Counted from the first letter of the stretch, positions 36,602 to 46,498 are shown. The stretch is 64,000 nt of DNA from Sporosarcina sp. P13 (GCF_002743055.1 NZ_PDYM01000005.1:88324-152323), one strand, 5' to 3'. Program-made: numbers and translations. Notes: generated by a model not told the origin, from the letters alone.

Positions 36602-36685
36602 TTCATCATCTCCAGTATAGTGATTTTTTCATTACTGTTCTTTCGTTACATTTTGTCTAATCCAATATAGACGCTTGCATTTCTA

Positions 36686-37468
36686 TTATTTAAATACAGG
36701 TTTTCTTTTTTCAAAGAATGACTGTACACCTTCTTTAAAATCTTCAGACTCAAAACACATACCCTGCGCGAATGCTTCTAATTCAAATGTATCTTCAATA
36801 TCCGACAACACACTACTATTCGTAAGTTTCTTTGTTAATCCCATCGCCAATCTAGGACTAGCAGCTAATTTCCTAGCTATAATCAATGCTTCATCAAGAA
36901 CTTTATCGTCGTCATGTACGACATTCACTACACCTAACTTTTCCATTTGCTCCGCATTCACTTTTCCACCCAATAACATCATTTCCATTGCTCGATGACG
37001 ACCGATTAAACGTGGTAGAAAGTACAGTGAGCCCATATCTGGTACAACACCTATTTTTATAAACCCTTGAATAAATACCGCCGATTTCGCAGCATAGACG
37101 ATATCGCATGCCATCGCTAGACTAAAGCCCGCTCCGGTCGCAACACCATTCACTACAGCAATAACTGGTTTTTCCAAATTTAGAATGGATCTGATCAACC
37201 CTTGACTCAACTTCAAACGATTTCTTATTTGCGTCGAATTTAAATTCTGTAAAGCTTTTAAATCTCCACCAGCCGAGAAAACGCTTTCTTTTCCTGTTAA
37301 GATTATTGACTTTACGTTATCATCAGTTGCAACCAAAGAAAAGAAGTCCAGTAATTCATCGCGCATTTCCTGTACAATAGCATTTTTAATTTCCGGCTTG
37401 TTTAATGTCACTACGCAAACTCCACGCTCGACATTCACACTAATAGCTTCATAGTGTCTATAAGTCAC
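36686..37468 (-). CDS. enoyl-CoA hydratase/isomerase family (PaaG-like isomerase subtype)
   Basis: 260 residues of the crotonase fold. Unlike the enzyme at 28330, both hydratase glutamates are absent: the first position reads TGAGFSLAMACD and the second QGFIKIGVVPDMGS. A lone aspartate after VVP matches PaaG-type enoyl-CoA isomerases, so double-bond shifting is more likely than hydration. Start is a GTG with GAGGTG upstream. First gene of the 37468-33553 unit, with a promoter about 200 bases upstream. Confidence 0.83.
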   Translation of the reverse strand: MTYRHYEAISVNVERGVCVVTLNKPEIKNAIVQEMRDELLDFFSLVATDDNVKSIILTGKESVFSAGGDLKALQNLNSTQIRNRLKLSQGLIRSILNLEKPVIAVVNGVATGAGFSLAMACDIVYAAKSAVFIQGFIKIGVVPDMGSLYFLPRLIGRHRAMEMMLLGGKVNAEQMEKLGVVNVVHDDDKVLDEALIIARKLAASPRLAMGLTKKLTNSSVLSDIEDTFELEAFAQGMCFESEDFKEGVQSFFEKRKPVFK

Positions 37469-37671
37469 TCATATTCACCTCACCCATTTCAGGATTTTGT
37501 ATAATACATTCTAACTAAAACAAGTTTGACTAACCAAAGAAGTGTAAAGTCCTAAAGCGATCGACATTCGAAATTTCTCATACAATAAAGGCAAAATCAT
37601 CTATAGTCAATCAGCATTTTCTACAGTTAGCCTCAAGAACATCAAAACGCCTTTCTTAACTTCTGATCCTC

Positions 37672-37700
37672 ATTTTACATGCAAAAAAAGTAATTGTCAA
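37672..37700 (-). promoter_or_regulatory. sigma-A promoter for the 37468 operon
   Basis: Minus strand: TTGACA (37695-37700), 17 bases, TAAAAT (37672-37677), with TG before the -10. It leaves a leader of about 200 bases before the crotonase GTG. The remainder of 37469-38000 shows no gene. Confidence 0.6.
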
Positions 37701-38000
37701 CATTATTCAGAAAACAATAAATTTATTTAAAATGACCTTTAAACCGCTATATATATACATTTAACTAATCTCCATTAGTTTTCACCAATGAAATTTTTAA
37801 ATTTATCTTATTAATTTTAATTATAAGACGCTAATTCTTGAATATGAAGGTCTGTTTTACTAATCTAATCACAAGCTCACTTATCATTGCATGAAGTTTT
37901 TATACCCTACAAAAAAATCACCGGAATTTTAATCTTTAATAATATGGAACTTCCTTTAGAGTTATAAATAATAATTCTGGACTTTTGTTTCCTACTAATA

Positions 38001-38023
38001 TATGGTTACCTTTACTAACCATA
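38001..38023. promoter_or_regulatory. inverted repeat, likely MarR operator
   Basis: TATGGTTA-N7-TAACCATA, perfect 8-bp arms, ending 16 bases before the MarR TTG start and next to its ribosome site. Typical size and spacing for a MarR dimer site; autoregulation is inferred. Confidence 0.6.
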
Positions 38024-38039
38024 AAAGGAGACTTATCCA

Positions 38040-38459
38040 TTGAAACCACATCAACTTTTCTTTCATCATTACCGCTCAATGTATCGTCCTTATACTAATA
38101 CTGCGAATGATTACCTTGGTAAGCATAAGTTATTTATCGCTCAATGGGCTGTAATGAAATACATTATTTCAAGTGGCCCCCGCACACTTGTTGATATCGC
38201 AACGTATCAACAAGTTGAAAAGCCTACAATTACACGCACAGTACAAAAATTGCTTGAACTTAATTATGTTGAGGTGATTCCCGGGAAAGATAAACGCGAA
38301 AAAATGATTCAATTGACTGAACTAGGTAAGCAAGTTTCTGAGGAAGTCGAAGTGACTATAGAACAATTTCAATTAAAAGCTCTAAAAGGGATTAGCTCCG
38401 AGGAACAAATAGAGGTTAGTCGCATATTGGAGAAAGTCAAAAATAACTTACTAGAATAG
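38040..38459 (+). CDS. MarR family transcriptional regulator
   Basis: 139 residues with a winged helix: FIAQWAVMKYIISSG, VDIATYQQVEKPTITRTVQKL, then wing VIPGKDKREKMIQLTELG. MarR proteins are dimeric repressors that respond to phenolic or lipophilic acids and often control an adjacent exporter. Start is TTG at 38040, with GGAG upstream and in the leader a perfect inverted repeat. The MFS gene follows after 10 bases, so the two are co-transcribed on the plus strand, opposite to the catabolic operons, and the regulator may also act on the divergent 37468 operon. Confidence 0.9.
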   Translation: MKPHQLFFHHYRSMYRPYTNTANDYLGKHKLFIAQWAVMKYIISSGPRTLVDIATYQQVEKPTITRTVQKLLELNYVEVIPGKDKREKMIQLTELGKQVSEEVEVTIEQFQLKALKGISSEEQIEVSRILEKVKNNLLE

Positions 38460-38469
38460 GAGTGTTTTT

Positions 38470-39669
38470 ATGGAAGTCGAAAAGTTATGGACCAAGAACT
38501 TTATTATCATATCTATTATAAATTTGTTATTAACTACAGTCATATTCCTTTTACTCGTGACTATAGCACCTTACTCGGTTGAAAAGCTTGACGCTTCAAC
38601 TAGTCTAGCCGGTCTAATATCAGGCATTTTTATTATAGGTGTATTAATGGGGCGACTAATCACAGGTAGATTTATTCAATCAATTGGTAGTAGGAAGATC
38701 TTGTTTATTGGGTTGTTTGCTTTTATCTTTACAACTGCCCTATATTTCATTGCATTAAACATTCCTTTATTATTAATAACTCGATTAGTACACGGGTTCA
38801 CTTTGGGTATTGCTAGCACCGCCACAGGTACAATTGTTGCACAGATCATTCCGGTTGCTCGTCGAGGAGAAGGCATCGGCTTCTTCAGTTTAAGTTCTAT
38901 TTTAGCAACAGCTATCGGACCTTTTTTAGGCATTCTCTTTTTACAATTGTTTAGTAGTTACAATGTAATATTCTTATTAAATTTAGTTCTTGCAAGTAGT
39001 TGTTTGCTTATCGCTTTGATGGTGAAAACTTCTTCAGTAATCACTAGCCATAAGAAAGATGAGAATCAGAAAAAAGGAGTTAGCATAAGAGACTATTTAG
39101 AATTTAAAACAATTCCAATTTCAATTGTAGCAATGCTTGCAGGATTTAGTTTCTCCGGAATTATGTCCTTTATCTCTTTCTACACTGAAGAAATTGGATT
39201 GGTAAAGGTAGGAAGTATTTTTTTCGTGATATATGCTACAGTCATCTTACTATCTAGACCTTTCACAGGAAGAATAATGGATCAAAAGGGTGCTAATATT
39301 ATTATCTACCCTTGTCTCACTCTATACGCAATAGGAATGCTACTGTTTAGTCAAGCACAGCATGGTTATACCATACTATTAGCTGCCGTACTCATCGGAT
39401 TAGGATATGGTAACTTCCACTCGATTGCACAAGCCATTGCTATAAAAAAAGTACCTGTACACCGCTTAGGTTTAGCGACATCTACTTATTTCATCTTCTT
39501 TGACTTAGGCTTAGGAATAGGCCCTTACTTAATAGGTTCTCTCGTTACGATTACTGGTTATCGAGGAGTTTACTTAACGATGGTTATGGTTATTCTTCTA
39601 TCCATCGTACTCTATTATTTCTTACATGGCAGAAAAGAAAAGACCTTGAATCACGCGCTAAGTTCCTAA
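38470..39669 (+). CDS. MFS transporter
   Basis: 399 residues, about 12 membrane helices. MFS signatures: GRLITGRFIQSIGSRKILFI between helices 2 and 3, ARRGEGIGFFSLSS, and FTGRIMDQKGAN in the second half. Likely a drug/metabolite efflux or acid uptake carrier of the DHA family; substrate unknown. Ribosome site AGGAG 8 bases before the ATG. Co-transcribed with the MarR gene and followed after about 65 bases by the PucR-type regulator. It is a paralogue in style of the MFS protein at 52443 (shared fold and LRT-like signature), not a duplicate. Confidence 0.88.
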   Translation: MEVEKLWTKNFIIISIINLLLTTVIFLLLVTIAPYSVEKLDASTSLAGLISGIFIIGVLMGRLITGRFIQSIGSRKILFIGLFAFIFTTALYFIALNIPLLLITRLVHGFTLGIASTATGTIVAQIIPVARRGEGIGFFSLSSILATAIGPFLGILFLQLFSSYNVIFLLNLVLASSCLLIALMVKTSSVITSHKKDENQKKGVSIRDYLEFKTIPISIVAMLAGFSFSGIMSFISFYTEEIGLVKVGSIFFVIYATVILLSRPFTGRIMDQKGANIIIYPCLTLYAIGMLLFSQAQHGYTILLAAVLIGLGYGNFHSIAQAIAIKKVPVHRLGLATSTYFIFFDLGLGIGPYLIGSLVTITGYRGVYLTMVMVILLSIVLYYFLHGRKEKTLNHALSS

Positions 39670-39733
39670 CTTTTGCTAGCTTAACTACCTTATGAATGAA
39701 AGCGCTCGCTCACATAACAAGGGGGTATATTCA

Positions 39734-41668
39734 GTGACACTACACACTGGCGATTCCGACTATAAAGATATTTTACATGAACTATCTATCCTTGCCAAAA
39801 AGCCATATCATAGTGAAACTTGGAATACATTCAGAAGTACGATCAACACAAAACTCTCAGGTAATACACTTGAGATGACAAAAATGAGCATATCAATTAT
39901 AGAAAACACAAAGAAACGAGAGTATGATTTAAGGTTTTCTACAAAGACATTGGAAATTATCCAGCAAATTAATACCGAAGTGTCTTCCTTAGCTCCTTTA
40001 GATAAAATTTTAAAATTAAGTACCGACCGTCTCAGATCTATTTCAAAAGCAACTATCGCTTTGATTGCACAAGTCGATAGTAGTGGGAAAAAGTTACAAG
40101 TAACGGCACTATCAGGCTCCTCTGACGAAGAATTGCAGAGTTTTCAACAACCATTAGCTACAGGTATTTGCGGTGAAGTTGTTAAACAAGAAAAAGTATA
40201 TGCAATCCCTAATATAGAACATAAAAAGAATTTGAATGATCCACTAATTTCTCTTTTATATCTGAAAGAAAGCATTCGTTCATTAATTTGTGCACCGCTA
40301 GTTGTCAACAAGGAGTTAATTGGCATTTTCATAATTGCCAAAGATCATCCTAATAATTCTTCTCCTTTTTTATTGGATGTCATGATTAAGTATTGCAACC
40401 AAACAGCAATTGCCATAAATAACGCCAGACTTTATGCGAACGAGTTGCGTGTTTCGAGCATGCACAAAGAACTTTTTCAGGAAGCTTTTAATCAAGGTTA
40501 TTCAGGAATAGTAGGAAAGCTATCTGACTTTCTAAATGAACACATACTTCTAACGGATGAGCTTGGCAATGTAATAGATGCTCATATTTCTCAATCTATT
40601 AGTAACATGTCAATAGAAAATATTTTTGACTTACCTTTTCTAACTAAAAAAGTCCTTTCGAAAATAGAACCATATTCCACAACTACTGTACTTCATGTAG
40701 GCAAAGAAACTTCTTACAGCATCTTTCCTATTCTTCTTCACGATAAAGCTGTAGCGTATCTTATTATTCCTAAAATATATAATGAGTGGGATCATCTAGA
40801 TTTAGTTGCCATAGAGCAAGCGAAAAATATACTTTCATTAAAATTCACACAAGAACACACAGGTATTGAAGTAGAAAATCGCTTACGACTGGATTATGTT
40901 TATGATTTAATATTAGGATTGGAAACCGAAGAGGATTTACTAAGGAGAGCCAGATATCTTAAGATTTCTTTTCAACAGCCTCGCCAAATCATAATTTTAA
41001 CATTCAAGAATCACTTGGATACTGAACATTTGGATTCCAAACGACTCTCGCAGTTTTCAGAGAAACTTCAATACGATCTTGGTTTTTCAAAGATCCATTT
41101 AAGTACTATACATGGTTCAAAGTTAGTCATTATCGTACCCGTCGAGGAAACGGATCTACTAACTAAGAACATTCTTTCATACTTTAAAGAAAACTATCCG
41201 ACTAATGATATTTCAATAGGAATTAGCAACGCCGTCCTTGAGGCCACTGAATACGTTAGCGGTTACAACGAGGCCAAGAAAGCAGCTCAATTTGTAAATT
41301 TGTTCGGTGAAAAAAAACATTTTTTACATTATAATGATTTAGGTATTATTGGAGTCATATTTGAATCTAGTAATTATACTTCGCTGAGGACATTTAAAAA
41401 CAAATACTTAGGGAAGTTAATCAACTATGAAGGACAGAATAAATCAGATTTGATTCAGTCTTTACAAGTATTTTTAGACAATGAGTCAGCCTATCAAGCA
41501 ACAGCAAAACAACTACACGTTCACTACAATACGTTAAGATACAGGATTGAACGAGTAGAAGAAATTATCCAACTGGATCTATCAAGTGCCCAAAACCGTT
41601 TGAACTTACAAATAGCATTGGCTATTCATCAATTATTAGATTCTTTATCTAAAAATACCCCACAATAA
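39734..41668 (+). CDS. GAF domain, PucR/CdaR-type transcriptional regulator
   Basis: About 644 residues. Residues roughly 80-235 form a GAF domain (LDKILKLSTDRLRSISKA, GICGEVVKQEKVYAIPN, SLICAPLVVNKELIGIFI); a central PucR-like domain follows and the C-terminus has an HTH_30 helix-turn-helix with YQATAKQLHVHYNTLRYRIE and LQIALAIHQLL. Such regulators activate catabolic genes in response to small molecules, so it is a candidate activator for one or more neighbouring operons. GGGGG lies 8 bases before an in-frame GTG at 39734; an upstream ATG at 39692 lacks such a site. Confidence 0.85.
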   Translation: MTLHTGDSDYKDILHELSILAKKPYHSETWNTFRSTINTKLSGNTLEMTKMSISIIENTKKREYDLRFSTKTLEIIQQINTEVSSLAPLDKILKLSTDRLRSISKATIALIAQVDSSGKKLQVTALSGSSDEELQSFQQPLATGICGEVVKQEKVYAIPNIEHKKNLNDPLISLLYLKESIRSLICAPLVVNKELIGIFIIAKDHPNNSSPFLLDVMIKYCNQTAIAINNARLYANELRVSSMHKELFQEAFNQGYSGIVGKLSDFLNEHILLTDELGNVIDAHISQSISNMSIENIFDLPFLTKKVLSKIEPYSTTTVLHVGKETSYSIFPILLHDKAVAYLIIPKIYNEWDHLDLVAIEQAKNILSLKFTQEHTGIEVENRLRLDYVYDLILGLETEEDLLRRARYLKISFQQPRQIIILTFKNHLDTEHLDSKRLSQFSEKLQYDLGFSKIHLSTIHGSKLVIIVPVEETDLLTKNILSYFKENYPTNDISIGISNAVLEATEYVSGYNEAKKAAQFVNLFGEKKHFLHYNDLGIIGVIFESSNYTSLRTFKNKYLGKLINYEGQNKSDLIQSLQVFLDNESAYQATAKQLHVHYNTLRYRIERVEEIIQLDLSSAQNRLNLQIALAIHQLLDSLSKNTPQ

Positions 41669-41713
41669 AAAGGAAGTGTAACGTAGTTAATTCCTACATT
41701 ACACTTCCTTTTT
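41667..41713. terminator. bidirectional intrinsic terminator
   Basis: Arms AAAAAGGAAGTGTAACGTAG and complement (one mismatch), 7-base loop, A and T tracts on opposite flanks; it separates the convergent genes at 41668 and 41755. Confidence 0.92.
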
Positions 41714-41754
41714 AACTACCTCTAACTAATTGCATTTCTCAATTTATCCTACGA

Positions 41755-42735
41755 TTACTGGTAAGTTTTTATTTTCTTAGCAAGCAATGATTGTAAAGCT
41801 AATTCATATTCTGTTTTCATTTCCTCGACTACTTTGGCAACAGGTTGTATATCCTTTACAGAACCAACACCTTGCCCAGCACCCCAAATGTTCTTCCAAG
41901 CCTTAGCCCCTTTTTTATTCCGATCGGTGTCATACTCTTTTAATCCCTCGAGCTTTGTCAGATCCAATCCCGCATTTTGAATACTGGGGATTAGGTAATT
42001 TCCATTAATCCCTGTCACAGCATCCGTATAAATAATATCGGATGCGTCCGAGTCAACAAGCATCTGTTTATACTCATCAATTGCTAATGACTCTTGAGTA
42101 GCAATAAACCGAGTACCAATATAGGCAAAATCCGCTCCCAACGCTTGAGCTGCTAAAATATCTTGTCCATTTGCAATACAGCCCGAAAGAATGGTGATAC
42201 CACTCCAAAATTCTTTAACTTCAGCCATAAAAGCTATCGGATTTAACGTTCCTCCATGCCCGCCCGCTCCATTACAAACAAGGATTAAGCCATCAACTTC
42301 TACTTGTGCTGCCTTTTTTGCATGTTTAATCGAAACAACATCAGAGAATACAAGCCCACCATACGCATGCACTATCTTAACGATAGGTTCTGGGTTCCCT
42401 AGTGATGTAATCACAATAGGTGGTTTATATTCTTTTAGTAACTCTATATCAGCGTCAAGTCTTTTATTCGACTTGTGAACAATAAGATTAATACCCCATG
42501 GAGCAATTTTTCGGTCAGGTTGCTCAATTCTTGCTTTTTTCAGCTCTTCAACAATCACCTTCATCCATTGCTCCAAATCTTCTGTAGTACGGGCATTTAA
42601 TAAAGGAAAGGTACCAATAGTTCCCGCTTTACACGCCTCAATAACTAATTCTGTACTTGAAACAAGAAACATCGGTGCTACAATAACCGGTAATGTTGTT
42701 CGTTGGAGAATTGTCTCCACATTCACCATTATCAT
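41755..42735 (-). CDS. nitronate monooxygenase family flavoprotein
   Basis: 326-residue FMN TIM barrel of the NMO/2-nitropropane dioxygenase family: VIVAPMFLVSST at the start, APWGINLIVHKSNKR, VCNGAGGHGGTLNP (phosphate and flavin binding), ILSGCIANGQDILAAQALGADFAYIGTRF. Members oxidise propionate 3-nitronate or alkyl nitronates, or act as quinone reductases; the active-site type is uncertain. GGGGAGG lies before the ATG. The neighbour is an MBL hydrolase 65 bases upstream, so it may be the last gene of the 48891 cluster. Confidence 0.85.
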   Translation of the reverse strand: MIMVNVETILQRTTLPVIVAPMFLVSSTELVIEACKAGTIGTFPLLNARTTEDLEQWMKVIVEELKKARIEQPDRKIAPWGINLIVHKSNKRLDADIELLKEYKPPIVITSLGNPEPIVKIVHAYGGLVFSDVVSIKHAKKAAQVEVDGLILVCNGAGGHGGTLNPIAFMAEVKEFWSGITILSGCIANGQDILAAQALGADFAYIGTRFIATQESLAIDEYKQMLVDSDASDIIYTDAVTGINGNYLIPSIQNAGLDLTKLEGLKEYDTDRNKKGAKAWKNIWGAGQGVGSVKDIQPVAKVVEEMKTEYELALQSLLAKKIKTYQ

Positions 42736-42799
42736 CTTTTTAAGCCTCCCCTTATCGCCAGACGGTTTTCTTAACTATTCAATACCATATTCTAAGCTT

Positions 42800-43780
42800 C
42801 TAACATCTATGTTTATCCGAGAAACTGGAGTATTCTATATATTCTTCGTTTATATTATTAATTCGAATAAAGTCTTCCAAGTAATCTGTAAAACGTTCAC
42901 CATGATCGATCAGTCTTTTCAAGTGTTTAACTATACTTACAATCTCAGTTTTTCTTCGAACAAGATTATGCTCAGATTGACTTTTATAATAAAAAATCTC
43001 TTGATGAATTAAATCCTTTGGTAAACAACCGCTTTTTACAAGTTTTTTAATTTTTTCTTCTTTTCGTTCAATGATAGAGAGATACTTTTCTAATTCCCGT
43101 TCATAATCATCACGTAAAAAAATCCCCTTATGATGCGAGGTTACAAAGTATTTAGCATCTACATCAAGTGTCTTCTTGGCTGATTTGATAAATTGATCAA
43201 TATTACTCTCTGCATCGCCATAATACGGACCAAAAGAAGTCAAATCAATATCTCCAACATGAAGTATTCCATAATCTAATATGTACGGAGTGCAAAATCC
43301 CTCCGTATGTCCAGGCGCATGAATAAACATAACATCCACGCCTGACAGATCAATCACCTGGTTGTATTCATGAGTTTTAGAAACGTTTAATACTTTGGGT
43401 TCAACAACAGTATCCCAGTATGTTTTTTCCTTAAGATCTTGTATCCATTTATCTATATCAGCTTTACCGTATACCGCATATAAACCTTCTGATTTTGCAA
43501 GTTCATGATAATCAGCAATTTTTTCTATATCATATTTGTTAATCAATTTTTCAGCATTTGGAAACAACTGTGCTCCCCAAACATGATCAATGTGATGATG
43601 AGTCAAATATATCGTATTGACTTTATGATTCTTTTGTATATAATCAAATGTCTTCTGACCTGAGCCACAATCAATAAGAGTAGAATCTTCATTTCCAGTT
43701 ATAATAAGGGATGTTGATAAAGGAACTCGACCTCCATTATCACCCATAATCTCTACGGGACCTATTTTTTTATAGACCAT
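42800..43780 (-). CDS. MBL-fold metallo-hydrolase
   Basis: About 326 residues. The metallo-beta-lactamase motif THHHIDHVWGA, plus HAPGHTEGF and DVMFIHAP, and LHVGDIDLTSFGPYYG carry metal-ligand His and Asp residues. The fold covers hydrolases and lyases on esters, thioesters and others; in an acyl-CoA setting a thioesterase-like role is possible but unproven. A GTG at 43789 lies within the ribosome site; GGAGGTG is 6 bases before the ATG at 43780, which is the start. Confidence 0.85.
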   Translation of the reverse strand: MVYKKIGPVEIMGDNGGRVPLSTSLIITGNEDSTLIDCGSGQKTFDYIQKNHKVNTIYLTHHHIDHVWGAQLFPNAEKLINKYDIEKIADYHELAKSEGLYAVYGKADIDKWIQDLKEKTYWDTVVEPKVLNVSKTHEYNQVIDLSGVDVMFIHAPGHTEGFCTPYILDYGILHVGDIDLTSFGPYYGDAESNIDQFIKSAKKTLDVDAKYFVTSHHKGIFLRDDYERELEKYLSIIERKEEKIKKLVKSGCLPKDLIHQEIFYYKSQSEHNLVRRKTEIVSIVKHLKRLIDHGERFTDYLEDFIRINNINEEYIEYSSFSDKHRC

Positions 43781-43895
43781 TATCTTCACCTCCGTTTTTT
43801 CTTATAGGGATAAAGAGAGTAAACTATCGATCCTAAGGATTGAGCTAGTTTTAGTGTTTTTATTATCGATATTTTTCACTGGACATAGATTACTT

Positions 43896-45509
43896 TCAGC
43901 TATTACTATTCGGAGCATTAAACTTTTCTTTTTCTTCCTCAACAAGTACACGGCGAAGTATTTTCCCAACTGTTGTTTTAGGCAAACTATCTCTAATATC
44001 AATCAGACGTGGATATTTGTATTTAGCTAATCGTTCATTACACCAAGATATAATCTCTTCTTCTGTTGTGATCATATGTTGTTTTAGAACTACAGCTGCC
44101 TTTACGACCTCTCCGTAATATGAATCTGGAACGCCATACACTACAGCCTCCGAAATAGCTGGATGCTCATAAAGCACATTTTCAATTTCCGCTGGATAAA
44201 TATTATATCCGCCACTAATAATCAGGTCTTTTAATCTACCAGCAATGTAAAAATATCCGTCTTCATCCATCGTAGCTATGTCTCCTGTATACAACCACTC
44301 ATTTCGAATTGTATACTCTGTCTCCTCTGGATTTTTCCAATACCCTTTCATTATTTGTGGTCCTTTAATAATCAGTTCTCCCGGTTCACCGACAGGCACT
44401 TCAGTCGTTCTAGTCTCAATGTCGACTACTTTTATATCCGTATTCGGATAAGGTATGCCAATACTGCCTACCTTCCGTATCCCTACCATTGGATTTCGAC
44501 ATACACCTGTTGTAGCTTCCGTTAATCCATAAGCTTCCACTATTCTAGCTCCAGATCTAAGTTCAAATTCATTCATCACTTCTACAGGCATCGGCGATGA
44601 ACCGCAAGTACATATTTTTAAAGAATCTAAATCACCTGTCTGTATATCAGGATGACGCAACAATGCAATATACATAGTAGGTGATCCACTTAGAGTAGTA
44701 ATCTTATAGTTTCGAATTAAATGGGGTAATTTGTTTATATTAAATTGTTCCACCGCAACATAAGTGGAACCGCTAAATATCGTCACACTCATATTCATCA
44801 TTCCCATTGCATGATACACTGGCGCAATACCCAAAACGATTTCACCGCCCCGCTCGTATACTCCTGCGTAAGCGACATAACTTTGATAAATATTACTCAC
44901 TATATTAAAATGGGTGAGCATTGCCCCTTTTGGATACCCTGTCGTTCCACCCGTATATTGAAGCAATGCAATATCTATTTTTGATTGTATTTCATGTGCC
45001 GGCAATTCATCTCTTTCCTCTTGAATCCAATTGTACATATTATTCGGCTTGTCACTAGCTTTATCATCAGCTTCAATCATTATAAATTCATCAGACACAC
45101 CAATTTCTTCTACTTTCTGTTGCTGTTCACTCCTGCTAATGAGCCATTTAGCTTCTGAATCTTTAAAGACATACTTTAATTCAGCCAGCTGGTACATAGG
45201 ATTCACCTGAACAATCACACCACCCAATCGGTGAATAGCATAGGAAGCTATAATATACTCTTTACAGTTGGGGAGCATCACACAAATCCGGTCCCCTTTT
45301 TTAAACCCTTTATGGTGAAGTGCAGCTGCTAAATGATCAACGGCCTTTTTCAATTCACTGTATGTCAATTTTTTCTCCCCATCAATTACTGCTGTATGTT
45401 GAGGGAATTTTAGGGCAGAGTCTTCCAATAGATTATATATCGATACTTCGGGCAATTTTATTTCACAAGGAACATTTTCAGGATTAAAAGGATACCAACG
45501 CTTACTCAT
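43896..45509 (-). CDS. AMP-forming acyl-CoA ligase
   Basis: 537 residues, all ANL core motifs: P-loop YTGGTTGYPKGAMLTH with the lysine, VEAYGLTEATTG, YTGDIATMDEDGYFYIAGR, ISGGYNIYPAEIENVLYEHP and PKTTVGKILRRVL. It resembles the ligase at 9083 and the broken ligase 137 bases upstream (same MSKRWYPFNPEN-type start), so a local duplication followed by decay of one copy is likely. GAGGAGG lies before the ATG. Probably activates a fatty or organic acid delivered by the receptor at 46586. Confidence 0.9.
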   Translation of the reverse strand: MSKRWYPFNPENVPCEIKLPEVSIYNLLEDSALKFPQHTAVIDGEKKLTYSELKKAVDHLAAALHHKGFKKGDRICVMLPNCKEYIIASYAIHRLGGVIVQVNPMYQLAELKYVFKDSEAKWLISRSEQQQKVEEIGVSDEFIMIEADDKASDKPNNMYNWIQEERDELPAHEIQSKIDIALLQYTGGTTGYPKGAMLTHFNIVSNIYQSYVAYAGVYERGGEIVLGIAPVYHAMGMMNMSVTIFSGSTYVAVEQFNINKLPHLIRNYKITTLSGSPTMYIALLRHPDIQTGDLDSLKICTCGSSPMPVEVMNEFELRSGARIVEAYGLTEATTGVCRNPMVGIRKVGSIGIPYPNTDIKVVDIETRTTEVPVGEPGELIIKGPQIMKGYWKNPEETEYTIRNEWLYTGDIATMDEDGYFYIAGRLKDLIISGGYNIYPAEIENVLYEHPAISEAVVYGVPDSYYGEVVKAAVVLKQHMITTEEEIISWCNERLAKYKYPRLIDIRDSLPKTTVGKILRRVLVEEEKEKFNAPNSNS

Positions 45510-45645
45510 ATAATAAACCTCCTCAGCACTTTCATCTTTTAATTCGGATTGTCTGCAGATATCTCATTACCTGCTCGATCGTGATTCCCTTAATACTTTC
45601 AGATAGCCCTTGAAATATTTTCTTATTTTTAACCTCATTTTAAAT

Positions 45646-46498
45646 TTACATATGCTTCTTAGCATCTTCTTCTACTAAAGACCGTCGCAATATTTTTCCG
45701 ACCGCAATTTTAGGTAAATGACTTCTAAAATCAATTATGCGTGGTACTTTATACCTCGCCACTCGGACAGTACACCATTCCATGATTTCCTCTTTCGTAA
45801 CGCTTACTGACTTACGAAGCACAATAGCGGCTTTGACCGTCTCACCTCGATACGGGTCAGGAACACCATACACACAAACCTCCAAAACCGCATGATGTTC
45901 ATATAAGACTTGTTCAATTTCTCCAGGATATATATTGTAGCCACCCGTATATTGAAGCACCGCAACAATCTTGTCTGGATTAATTTCAATTTCAGGCAAC
46001 TTATTATTTTCTTCTCGTATCCATTTGTACATAGTATCTTTATCTGCACTTTCACGATCTGCAACAACTACTACTAGTTTTCTTGCGATATTCAGATTTT
46101 CTAGTTTATCCTGCTGTTCTTTATAACTAATAAACCACTCAGCTTTAGAATCTTGCAAAATAGAATCTAACTCAAACGGCTGATACATAGGATTCACCTG
46201 ACAAACAATCCCACCCAAACGTTGAACAGAAAAGTAAGCGATTACATACTCTACGCTGTTTGGTAGCATGATTGCCATTCGATCGCCTTTGCGAAAACCA
46301 CGTCTAAACAATGCGGCTGCGAATAGAGCGGTCTGTTTTTTTAATCATCGTAAGTAAGTTCATAGATTCCGTCAACTATTGCTATCGTATTTGGATTTTT
46401 TCTGCTGCTGAAGATAATAATTCATATAATGATATGGTCGGAATTTCAAGTTCACTAGACACGTTTTCAGGATAAAAAGGATATCATGGCTTGGACAT
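45646..46498 (-). pseudogene. acyl-CoA ligase pseudogene
   Basis: The remnant of a ligase like 43896. Reading begins at 46498 (GGGAG ribosome site, MSKP) and stops at once where the homologue has Trp (TGG to TGA); the frame then shifts in an A-run near 46410, and a further stop or shift occurs near 46340. From 46311 the frame is open for 221 residues, but an in-frame deletion of about 245 codons joins the P-loop (LQYTGG) straight to the late GGYNIYPGEIEQVLYEHH segment, at a short GG repeat. It lacks the adenylation core and cannot be active. Confidence 0.92.

Noticed and set aside
39697..39710. TGAAAGCGCTCGCT as a cre box
   Set aside because: Two mismatches at conserved positions, although placement near the regulator start is suggestive.
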